A stretch of 64,000 nucleotides of DNA, taken from the NCBI GenBank assembly GCA_016708435.1, contig JADJFV010000010.1, positions 48,035 to 112,034 on the forward strand, written 5' to 3'. The notes below the pieces were generated by a model. That model saw only the letters and a program-made list of their open reading frames with translations. It was not told where the DNA came from and made no database searches. Shown one piece after another: positions 53,200-61,052 of this stretch (position 1 is its first letter; each line of letters begins with the position of its first letter). Position numbers and translations under genes: made by a program. Source of the stretch: Leptospiraceae bacterium (GTDB lineage: Bacteria; Spirochaetota; Leptospiria; Leptospirales; Leptospiraceae).

Positions 53200-53425
53200 T
53201 GCCACAGAGGCGCAGATTCGATAGGCTCACTGCAAGCGCCGACAAGACGAGATTTAAAGAGAGTCATCAAAGGCTATTGTTTGCTGCGTAACGTAGCCTT
53301 TAGTTATTATGCTATTACAGCATGATAATTCAATCCAAACATTTCATTGGCTCTCTTTAGCATGACGCATTTGAATTAAATAAACACAATCCCAAAACCC
53401 TCTGTGTCTCCGTGCCTCTGTGGCA
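53200..53425. repeat. 226-bp element with 12-bp terminal inverted repeats
   Basis: TGCCACAGAGGC (53200-53211) and GCCTCTGTGGCA (53414-53425) are exact inverted repeats. Inside lie smaller hairpins such as AAAGGCTA/TAGCCTTT and ATGCT/AGCAT, and the AAAACCCTCTGTGTCTCC segment shared with 25974-25996. It has no coding capacity and resembles a MITE-like non-autonomous element. Confidence 0.55.
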
Positions 53426-53487
53426 AAAAACAGTTGAACTAATCCCATAAACCAAAAATCTGACTTTAAGGATTTAAGGAGCCTAAT

Positions 53488-54702
53488 ATGTTACTAGTTG
53501 CAAAAAGATTAGATGTTGTAGAGCCTTCCCCTACTCTTGCTATTACTGCACGGGCAAATGCTCTCAAAGCAGAAGGGAAAGACGTTGTTGGATTTGGTGC
53601 AGGTGAGCCTGATTTTGATACCCCCGAACACATTAAGAACGCGGCAAAGCTCGCGATGGACAAGGGGCAAACAAAGTATACCCCCGTTTCAGGAACCGTT
53701 AGCCTAAAAGACGCTATCATAGCCAAATTCAAACGAGACAACAACCTCACCTACGAAAGAAAAAACATCATTGTAGGAGTTGGCGGCAAACAGGTATTAT
53801 ACAACTTCTTCATGGCAACTATCAATCCCGGCGATGAAGTGATTATCCCTGCTCCCTATTGGGTCAGCTATGCGGATATCGTCCGTTTGGCAGAAGGAAC
53901 TCCAATCATTGTTCAAACGACTCCTGAAAATAATTTTCAAATCACACCTGCACAGTTAGAAAAAGCAATCACACCTAAGACAAAAGTATTCATTTTTAAC
54001 TCACCTTCCAATCCTACAGGTGCTGCCTATTCCAAGAAAGATGTGGAAGCGTTATGCGAAGTTCTCTTAAAGCACCAAATCATGATTATCTCCGATGATA
54101 TTTATGAAAAAGTCATTTACGATGGGCTAGAGTTTGTGAACCCTGCAATGCTTTCTCCTGAATTAAAAGAGCGCACTTTCGTAGTCAATGGAGTTTCTAA
54201 AGCTTATTCCATGACTGGTTGGAGAATTGGTTATGGTGCGGGTAATGCTGAAATCATAAAAAACATGGACACCATGCAAGGTCAATCTACATCGAATGCA
54301 ACTTCTATCGCGCAAGCCGCTGCCGAAGAAGCATTAAAAGCTGACCAGTCTTGCATTACTGAAATGGTAAAAGCATTTGATGACAGAAGAAAAAAAATTG
54401 TCAAAGCACTCAATGAAATTCCAGGAGTTAATTGCCGTACACCGCAAGGAGCCTTCTATGTATTTCCTTATATCACAAGTGTTTACGAAATGCCAGGGTT
54501 TCAAGCTTTACTAAAATCAAACCCAAATGCTTCTAAGAGCAAACTATTCTGTGATGTTCTCTTAGAAAAATACGAAGTAGCCGCTGTTCCCGGGGTCGCA
54601 TTCGGTGACGACAACGCTATTCGTCTTTCCTACGCCCTCGGTCAAGCAAACATCGACAAAGGTGTAGCGCGTATCGCTAAGATGATTGGGGATTTGAAGT
54701 AG
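53488..54702 (+). CDS. aspC: aspartate aminotransferase (class I/II PLP enzyme)
   Basis: A 404 aa PLP-dependent transaminase of subgroup I-gamma, which converts aspartate and 2-oxoglutarate to oxaloacetate and glutamate. Visible motifs are GFGAGEPDFDTPEHIK (substrate side), the FNSPSNPTGAAY loop (Asn), SDDIYEK (Asp) and NGVSKAYSMTGWRIGYG with the PLP-binding Lys; a substrate Arg lies near DDNAIRLSYA. AAGGAG lies 6 nt before the ATG. Related broad-specificity or arogenate-using enzymes cannot be excluded. Confidence 0.92.
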   Translation: MLLVAKRLDVVEPSPTLAITARANALKAEGKDVVGFGAGEPDFDTPEHIKNAAKLAMDKGQTKYTPVSGTVSLKDAIIAKFKRDNNLTYERKNIIVGVGGKQVLYNFFMATINPGDEVIIPAPYWVSYADIVRLAEGTPIIVQTTPENNFQITPAQLEKAITPKTKVFIFNSPSNPTGAAYSKKDVEALCEVLLKHQIMIISDDIYEKVIYDGLEFVNPAMLSPELKERTFVVNGVSKAYSMTGWRIGYGAGNAEIIKNMDTMQGQSTSNATSIAQAAAEEALKADQSCITEMVKAFDDRRKKIVKALNEIPGVNCRTPQGAFYVFPYITSVYEMPGFQALLKSNPNASKSKLFCDVLLEKYEVAAVPGVAFGDDNAIRLSYALGQANIDKGVARIAKMIGDLK

Positions 54703-54743
54703 AAACGTCGTTCCCAAAATTTCGCCCAAAGTATAAATGTTCC

Positions 54744-54783
54744 ACAGTCACCTCGAACTTGCATCATCGTGAGAGGTGACTGT
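54744..54783. terminator. hairpin between convergent genes
   Basis: ACAGTCACCTC (54744-54754) pairs perfectly with GAGGTGACTGT (54773-54783) around an 18-nt loop, between the aminotransferase and the convergent gene ending at 54791. No long T-run follows, so it may be a weak or bidirectional terminator. Confidence 0.5.
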
Positions 54784-54790
54784 ATAATCC

Positions 54791-56185
54791 TTAATCGCTT
54801 TTATCGATGATCTCGGTGTTAATCTTTTTTAGATTCTTAGTTCTAATTTCAAATATTTTGATAATTCCACTGATGATAGAATCTAAAACAAATTTATCAC
54901 ATTGCTCTAAAAATTCCTCTGCATCAATTTTACTCTCGTAGAAACCTAACGATATTTGAAATAACCTTTCTATTTCAGGAAATCCAATCGCATTTACTAA
55001 AAAAGAGGCTATTGGAGAATTTTTTAAGTCATAGGCAGTATCTTTATTTCTACCCTTTGTAAGGATAAAGAGCGCCTCTTCTTCGATTGGATTCTGTGGT
55101 ATATAAGGATTTTCCACTGGTGGTAAAAAATAGTCAAGTGTAGGGATAACAATTCCATTCACTGGAATTTCTCCGATTAAAGTGGAAAGAGGAATATTTC
55201 TTCCTATTCTAAAAGACAAGGCTTCTAAAATTCCGACAGTTATAATTTTACTTTCTAAATACATTCTTGATAATTCTAAATTTTTGCGGGTATCCCTGAA
55301 TAACCTCTCTAATCTTTCATCGCTTGGTTCCTCCATATATTGATGAAATATAAATTCAGGTTTCAAAGATTTTAAAAAGTTTAACATTTTAAGCATGGAA
55401 GTCCTATAACCGACGATTGTATAAGAAGTAGATGTTCTTAGATCATGATTGGTTTCTGGCATAAGATTCCAAGTATTGTCTAAAAATTTGACAGAGTTCG
55501 GATTTCCAAAATTTTCTACGTCTCTATTTGCCATTCGTAAAGATTTTTTCAAGATTTCATTTATATCATTCTCTGACCAATGGAGAGAATAAGATTGTTT
55601 TACCACTTCTAATCTATCTTTTAAAATATGATATGGTGATTTCCCGTCGATTGATTTTCGAAATGGAATTGTTGCTTCTATGCAAGTGGCAATTTGAGCT
55701 AATTTTTCAATTGTTAAATAGGAAGCAAGACATTGAACTGCAATAAGGGCACTTAAAAATTCATTCTGCCCGTTGTAGGGAGATAGTGTTTCGCCTAACC
55801 TAAATCCAAAAATCAAAAGTAAAATCTGGAAATACCCTATCTTAGTCGATTCAGGGTTATTGATTATATATAATTTGTTATTATCCTCTCGGATAAACGG
55901 ATAGATGTAGCCGCTTAAATTTATATGAATCCCATAATCGACTTGGATATAAATCATATCATGAAACAGTGCCGCAATAATTTCTACAGAATCGTCTTCT
56001 CCACCGACTTCAAAAATATGTTCTGGAGTATGAAAGTATCTCCAAGTTCCAGTCATACTTTCTATGATTAATTTGGCAATGTTATCTATATCATCTTGAT
56101 TCGCAGTAACAAGATTTCCGCCTAATTCTTCTATCGAATCCACTAACCTTTTTTTACACCGACTTAAATCATTTTCGTTTTCCAT
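54791..56185 (-). CDS. HD-domain-like protein of unknown function
   Basis: The 464 aa begin with a predicted HD metal-hydrolase region. YFHTPEHIFEV (about 54-64) supplies a first His and AALFHDMIY (about 74-82) the HD pair, and a later conserved Asp lies in ANRDVENF (about 245-252). This resembles the RHYHTLEHI/LFHD pattern of small bacterial HD proteins. The C-terminal 200 residues are helical with no recognised domain. No signal peptide or membrane segment is present. Substrate unknown. Confidence 0.6.
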   Translation of the reverse strand: MENENDLSRCKKRLVDSIEELGGNLVTANQDDIDNIAKLIIESMTGTWRYFHTPEHIFEVGGEDDSVEIIAALFHDMIYIQVDYGIHINLSGYIYPFIREDNNKLYIINNPESTKIGYFQILLLIFGFRLGETLSPYNGQNEFLSALIAVQCLASYLTIEKLAQIATCIEATIPFRKSIDGKSPYHILKDRLEVVKQSYSLHWSENDINEILKKSLRMANRDVENFGNPNSVKFLDNTWNLMPETNHDLRTSTSYTIVGYRTSMLKMLNFLKSLKPEFIFHQYMEEPSDERLERLFRDTRKNLELSRMYLESKIITVGILEALSFRIGRNIPLSTLIGEIPVNGIVIPTLDYFLPPVENPYIPQNPIEEEALFILTKGRNKDTAYDLKNSPIASFLVNAIGFPEIERLFQISLGFYESKIDAEEFLEQCDKFVLDSIISGIIKIFEIRTKNLKKINTEIIDKSD

Positions 56186-56233
56186 TTGTTTTCTATTTGT
56201 TTTCCATTGATTTTTTTTTCAACATAAATTACA

Positions 56234-56284
56234 TGTCTTTGCTAGGTGCAATCATATAAATGAAGTTTGTATCTAGCAAAGACA
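56234..56284. repeat. 12-bp inverted repeat (hairpin)
   Basis: TGTCTTTGCTAG (56234-56245) and CTAGCAAAGACA (56273-56284) pair perfectly around a 27-nt loop. It lies 14 nt after the stop of the exported protein gene (minus strand) and before the HD-like gene, so a transcription or processing role is likely. Confidence 0.6.
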
Positions 56285-56297
56285 GTGCAGGTGACTT

Positions 56298-57032
56298 TTA
56301 ATTCACAGTAGCCGTTACTCCGCCTGCTGGTTCTTTGTAGTTGATTTCGAATAAATCATAATCTGACTTTCTAAATCCTTTTGCGTAAGCCACAGAAATT
56401 CCCATATTATATTTGGAAGAAGCTTTCATAGCGGTTAATGCGTATTTAGCCATTTGCTCACTAGTGACAGAGAATGGATGAACTTTTCCGCGGCTCTCAT
56501 CTAGATATAAACCTTCATAGGTTCCGATGAAGGTTCCCTGATAATCTAGCTGCAATACTTTTCCTGATACAGAAAAATTTCTTTTGCCGCCTGATTTTGC
56601 TACTGCTAATTTATCGCCTTGCTCTGCAGGAGCGGCTGATTCTTGTTTTGCGGCAGTTATGACTTCCATATCAGAGGAGAGGGAAATCGCTTTTATGCGG
56701 TGAACATTGTATCCGAGTAATAATTCTTGATTAATGCTTTTCATTAATAGATTGATTAGTTCAGGTTTGTCAGTGCGAACACTGAAATCTATTTTTGTTT
56801 TTTTGGGAGCAAAGCATTCATCCTTTGTAGCATCGCATTTTTCTTCATTCTCAAATTTAGTAACTTCCATAACACCTTCGTAGGATTCGAAAATGATTCC
56901 TCTGCTTTCAAATTGAATTATTTTTCCGACTAGAGAGCCTTCTGCATACGTTCCGAGCGCAAATACAGAAGAAGGGAAAAAAGATACAAGAGCTAAGAGT
57001 ATAGCTAGTTTAAATTGATTTTTTTGATTCAT
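56298..57032 (-). CDS. exported protein with an internally duplicated domain
   Basis: The 244 aa have a signal peptide (about 1-25, ending SSVFALG). The mature protein contains two related halves: GSLVGKIIQFESRGIIFESYEG (about 32-53) aligns with SVSGKVLQLDYQGTFIGTYEG (about 154-174). The later segments DFSVRTDKPELINLLMKSIN and PFSVTSEQMAKYALTAMKAS also align. Two cysteines (about 65 and 72) lie in the first half only. I do not recognise the family; it is probably periplasmic. Confidence 0.65.
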   Translation of the reverse strand: MNQKNQFKLAILLALVSFFPSSVFALGTYAEGSLVGKIIQFESRGIIFESYEGVMEVTKFENEEKCDATKDECFAPKKTKIDFSVRTDKPELINLLMKSINQELLLGYNVHRIKAISLSSDMEVITAAKQESAAPAEQGDKLAVAKSGGKRNFSVSGKVLQLDYQGTFIGTYEGLYLDESRGKVHPFSVTSEQMAKYALTAMKASSKYNMGISVAYAKGFRKSDYDLFEINYKEPAGGVTATVN

Positions 57033-57156
57033 AATTAATCTCCAATTAGATTGTGAAATTTAATGGAAACAAAAATCTACTTAGCTTGCAAGAATTATTT
57101 AAACTCAAAAATCATCTCTTGCTTTTATTTTGTCCAAGATTTATACGGTATTCATT

Positions 57157-58029
57157 ATGCTAATCAATCGTGATACTCAGTTTTTTGGAATTTTAGGCTT
57201 CCCTCTTTCGCACACACTCTCTCCTGTGATTCACAATGGACTCTTCGGCGAATACGGAGTAAACGCTCTCTACATCGTCTTAGAAAAAGAAAAGCCAACG
57301 CGCAATTTAATTTTAGGAAAAGAATCCATTTCTCTTTCAGGACTTTCTGTTACAATTCCACACAAAGAGTGGGCTTTTAAAATAGCGGATTACAAAGACG
57401 AAGCCTCTACGAATATGAAAGCTTCTAATACACTAGTTCGATTTGATTCTAAAATAAATGCTTACAACACGGACGGTTATGGGGCTGTTCGTTCGATTGA
57501 AGAATACAAAAGAGATTTCTTCGAATCCAAATCTGCCGGTGATATTTTAATTCTAGGAAGCGGAGGAAGTGCAAAAGGGATTTCCTATTCTTTGGTCAAA
57601 CGCGGATTATCCTCTTCTAAGATTGTAATTGCTGCTAGAAATAAAAAAACAGGCAAGGCTCTGGTTAAAACTCTTAACTCAATCGAGAATGGAATTTCCG
57701 AATACTTGCCATTAGACTCACTAGAAGCAAATAAAAGGCGCTTCTCTCTTATCATCAATACCACGCCCGTCGGCATGAAAGGCAAAACAGATTCTCAAAT
57801 CGTATCCGATACTTTCTTTTCTAAATCCCAAACGCTTTTTGACATTGTCTATAATCCACTCGAAACTCCACTCGTTAAAATGGCAAAGAAGAACAGCGCA
57901 CGCATCATCCCCGGCTACGAAATGCTACTCTACCAGGCAATGGAGCAATTTCGTCTTTTTACAACCATTCAAGTGGATAACAAACGTATATCCCTTGTCA
58001 GGAAGTGGTTACTGAAGAGTTTGCAGTAA
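57157..58029 (+). CDS. aroE: shikimate dehydrogenase
   Basis: NADPH-dependent reduction of 3-dehydroshikimate in aromatic amino-acid biosynthesis. I start at the ATG 57157 (MLINRDTQFFGILGFPLSHTLSP, 290 aa); the frame opens nine codons earlier at a TTG. Motifs are GFPLSHTLSP, TIPHK with the catalytic Lys, YNTDGYGA with the catalytic Asp, the glycine-rich LGSGGSAKG nucleotide site and a C-terminal GYEMLLYQAMEQF. It is followed by a hairpin-rich spacer. Confidence 0.93.
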   Translation: MLINRDTQFFGILGFPLSHTLSPVIHNGLFGEYGVNALYIVLEKEKPTRNLILGKESISLSGLSVTIPHKEWAFKIADYKDEASTNMKASNTLVRFDSKINAYNTDGYGAVRSIEEYKRDFFESKSAGDILILGSGGSAKGISYSLVKRGLSSSKIVIAARNKKTGKALVKTLNSIENGISEYLPLDSLEANKRRFSLIINTTPVGMKGKTDSQIVSDTFFSKSQTLFDIVYNPLETPLVKMAKKNSARIIPGYEMLLYQAMEQFRLFTTIQVDNKRISLVRKWLLKSLQ

Positions 58030-58060
58030 ACCTTCTCACTAGCGATAGTGATAGAGCCGT

Positions 58061-58121
58061 TGTCAATTTTTTGCGTGGTCTAGGTTGCTTACCATAACAA
58101 AAAGCTCGCAAAAAATTGACA
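58061..58121. terminator. 15-bp inverted repeat downstream of aroE
   Basis: TGTCAATTTTTTGCG (58061-58075) and CGCAAAAAATTGACA (58107-58121) pair perfectly around a 31-nt loop. Placed 31 nt after the aroE stop, it can act as a terminator region. The spacer to 58282 also holds the palindrome at 58154. Confidence 0.6.
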
Positions 58122-58153
58122 GTAGGCGAAAGCACGGTCGGTGGTATACTACG

Positions 58154-58181
58154 TAGAGACGCACGGCCGTGCGTCTCTACA
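58154..58181. repeat. perfect palindrome TAGAGACGCACGG family, copy 2
   Basis: A 28-nt perfect palindrome, GTAGAGACGCACGG plus its reverse complement, identical over 26 nt to 14194-14219. It lies in the aroE-aspS spacer. Confidence 0.88.
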
Positions 58182-58282
58182 CGGTTTAATCCACCGAATC
58201 GCCCGTATTTTTATCTTGCCTTCTAGCTACTTGAAAACAAGATAGAAAAGAAATATAAATAATTTAGGACAAAGAATCAATT

Positions 58283-60088
58283 TTGAAAGACTGGGTTAAA
58301 GAAAGCTATAGCAATCGTAAATGGGCTGGGGAATTAGGAAAAGTAAACGCGGGCGAATCTGTATTTGTGTGCGGATGGGCGTTTCGATTTAGAGATCAAG
58401 GCGGCGTTATTTTTATTGATCTAAGAGATAGAACAGGAATCATTCAAGTCGTCGCAAGAAAAGAAAATATCCCGGAAGACTTTAAACTCGCCGAACATGT
58501 GCGAAGTGAATTCGTTCTAGCGGTTACAGGCAAATTGAATCATCGTGACGCGGAATCTATCAATCCCAAAATTCCAAATGGGAAAATTGAAATCATCATT
58601 GAAAAATTAGAAATTTTAAATACTTCCAAGACTCCTCCTTTCGGTTTAGACGAGTTTGACGAGTCAGGCGAAGACATTCGTTTGAAATATCGTTACCTCG
58701 AATTCAGACGGGATGATTTAAAAAACAAAATGATCCTCCGTCACAAATTTATTTTTGCGATTCGAAATTATTTAAACTCCCGCGACTTTCTCGAAATCGA
58801 AACTCCGATTTTAAATAAGTCAACTCCCGAAGGGGCACGCGACTTTTTAGTTCCATCGCGGTTACACCAGGGTAGCTTCTACGCTCTTCCACAATCTCCC
58901 CAAATCTTCAAACAGATTTTGATGGTCGGTGGAATGGAGCGTTACTTCCAAGTGGTAAAATGCTTTCGCGATGAAGACTTACGTGCCGATAGACAACCTG
59001 AATTTACTCAGCTTGATATGGAGTTCTCTTATATCGATCAGGCAAATATTATTTCTGAAATGGAAGCGTTAGTTACTACAGTCTTTAAGGAATCGTTTAA
59101 TGTTGATTTGCCTGCTAAGTTTCCACAGATGACTTATGCAGAGGCGATGGACTCTTACGGTAGCGACAAACCAGACTTACGCTTTGGAATGAAATTATTC
59201 AATGTATCGGATATCGTTAAAAATTGCGACTTTCAGGTATTTAAAGGTGCTGTTGACTCCGGTGGAATTGTAAAAGCTATTTGTGTTCCAGGCGGTTCTG
59301 TGATTTCTCGCAAAGAAATTGAAGACTTGACTCATTGGCTTTCCAAAGACTTCCGAGCGAAAGGTCTTGCTTATATGAAGCACGGAAAAGACGGACTCGA
59401 ATCAGCGATTACGAAACGTTTTACTCCCCTAGAGCTAACAGCAATTGCTCAGACGGTAGGCTCTAAAGAAGGCGATATGGTTTTCTTTGGCGCAGATAAA
59501 ATTTCAATCGTCAATGCAAGTCTCGGCGCACTTCGTTTAAAGATGGCGGAGAAATACGAAACACCCGATCCAAACTCCTATCATATTTCCTGGGTTGTTG
59601 ACTTTCCTATGTTTGATGTGGACGATACCACGAAGGAGCTAAGTGCTATTCACCACCCGTTCACCGCACCGTTTGATGAAGACTTCAACATGAATGACTC
59701 CATCGAAACTCTAAAAGCAAATGCCGGAAAGATGAAATCAAAAGCTTACGATTTAGTTTTAAACGGAAACGAAATCGGGGGCGGAAGCATTCGTATTCAC
59801 AAAGAAGAAATGCAAGAAAAAGTGTTTGCACTTCTTGGAATTTCAAAAGAAGACGCAGAGAAAAAATTTGGATTCCTGCTAGAAGCACTACGCTTTGGCG
59901 CTCCACCACACGGGGGAATTGCGCTTGGAATTGACCGGATAATGATGCTTATGTCCAAGAGCAAATCTATTCGCGATGTAATAGCATTTCCTAAAACACA
60001 AAAAGGAACTTGTATGATGAGTGACTGCCCTACTCCAGTTGACACAAAACAACTCGAAGAACTCAAAATAAGAGTGGTGACTGTTTAA
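58283..60088 (+). CDS. aspS: aspartyl-tRNA synthetase
   Basis: Class II synthetase that charges tRNA-Asp. The 601 aa start at TTG (KDWVKESYSNRKWAGELG). An OB-fold anticodon-binding domain (about 1-110) is followed by the catalytic domain. Motif 2 is in FRDEDLRADRQPEFTQLD; the bacterial GAD insertion lies at about 280-410; motif 3 is GGIALGIDRIMML. The length and insertion are typical of bacterial AspRS. It overlaps phoH by one base (TAATG), so the two are co-translated. Confidence 0.96.
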   Translation: MKDWVKESYSNRKWAGELGKVNAGESVFVCGWAFRFRDQGGVIFIDLRDRTGIIQVVARKENIPEDFKLAEHVRSEFVLAVTGKLNHRDAESINPKIPNGKIEIIIEKLEILNTSKTPPFGLDEFDESGEDIRLKYRYLEFRRDDLKNKMILRHKFIFAIRNYLNSRDFLEIETPILNKSTPEGARDFLVPSRLHQGSFYALPQSPQIFKQILMVGGMERYFQVVKCFRDEDLRADRQPEFTQLDMEFSYIDQANIISEMEALVTTVFKESFNVDLPAKFPQMTYAEAMDSYGSDKPDLRFGMKLFNVSDIVKNCDFQVFKGAVDSGGIVKAICVPGGSVISRKEIEDLTHWLSKDFRAKGLAYMKHGKDGLESAITKRFTPLELTAIAQTVGSKEGDMVFFGADKISIVNASLGALRLKMAEKYETPDPNSYHISWVVDFPMFDVDDTTKELSAIHHPFTAPFDEDFNMNDSIETLKANAGKMKSKAYDLVLNGNEIGGGSIRIHKEEMQEKVFALLGISKEDAEKKFGFLLEALRFGAPPHGGIALGIDRIMMLMSKSKSIRDVIAFPKTQKGTCMMSDCPTPVDTKQLEELKIRVVTV

Positions 60089-61050
60089 TGCCAAAAGAAA
60101 AGACAAGTCCTCCTGTTCAGGAAAAATTTGAGTTTAACAACGAAGCACTTTATCAAAAGGTTTGTGGTATCAACGATTCTAGATTAAAAGATCTAGAATC
60201 GTATTTGGGGATAACGATCATTCCCCGCGGATACTCCCTGATTGTAAATGGTCAAAAAGACAAAGTAGACATTGCAATGGAGTTCTTTAAAAACCTAGTG
60301 GACAATTACAAAAAACGCCCCGATAAAGAAGACTTTGATAGCTTTGATTTGAATTATTTAATCAAGCAAGAAAACACACAGGACGGATGGACTCCAAGTG
60401 AAAAAATCCTGAGCACATTTAAAGGCAAACAGATATTTCCCCGCACTAAGAATCAGGAAAAATTTGTTCATAGCCTAATGAAAAACTTAATCACATTTGG
60501 TGTTGGTCCTGCTGGAACGGGAAAGACTTTTTTGTCTATCGCGGTCGCCTGTCGCATGTTGCAATCGGGTGAAATTGATAGACTTGTTTTGACCCGTCCT
60601 GCTGTGGAAGCGGGAGAGTCCCTTGGTTTTCTTCCCGGAGACTTAACTCAAAAAGTAGACCCGTATCTTCGTCCTATCTACGATGCGCTTCATGAATGCA
60701 TTGGATTTGAGAGAGTGCAGGTTTTGATTTCTCTAAACAAGATCGAAATTGCGCCTATCGCTTTTATGCGGGGGCGAACACTCAATAACTCCTTTATTAT
60801 TTTAGATGAAGCACAAAACTGTACTGTGTCTCAGTTGAAAATGTTTTTAACACGTATTGGTAAAAATTCCCGCATGAGTCTATCGGGTGACGTCACACAG
60901 ATTGACTTAGAGAGAGGCCGTTCCGGACTCGAAAAGGTTCTGTCTATTATGAAAGATACTCCGCAAATTGGAATCATGTTTTTAGAAAAAGAGGATATTA
61001 CGCGTCATCCGCTCGTTTCCGTGATTGTGGATAAGTTCGAAGGGATATAG
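60088..61050 (+). CDS. phoH: PhoH-like ATPase
   Basis: A 320 aa cytosolic ATPase with an N-terminal KH-like region (about 20-75) and a PhoH domain: Walker A GPAGTGKTFLS (about 149-159), TRPAVEAGESLGFLPGD, and Walker B FIILDEAQNC, then SGDVTQIDL. PhoH proteins are linked to RNA metabolism and phosphate or stress responses. It lies between aspS and the pgpH-like gene, the usual phoH-pgpH order. Confidence 0.93.
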   Translation: MPKEKTSPPVQEKFEFNNEALYQKVCGINDSRLKDLESYLGITIIPRGYSLIVNGQKDKVDIAMEFFKNLVDNYKKRPDKEDFDSFDLNYLIKQENTQDGWTPSEKILSTFKGKQIFPRTKNQEKFVHSLMKNLITFGVGPAGTGKTFLSIAVACRMLQSGEIDRLVLTRPAVEAGESLGFLPGDLTQKVDPYLRPIYDALHECIGFERVQVLISLNKIEIAPIAFMRGRTLNNSFIILDEAQNCTVSQLKMFLTRIGKNSRMSLSGDVTQIDLERGRSGLEKVLSIMKDTPQIGIMFLEKEDITRHPLVSVIVDKFEGI

Positions 61051-61052
61051 TC

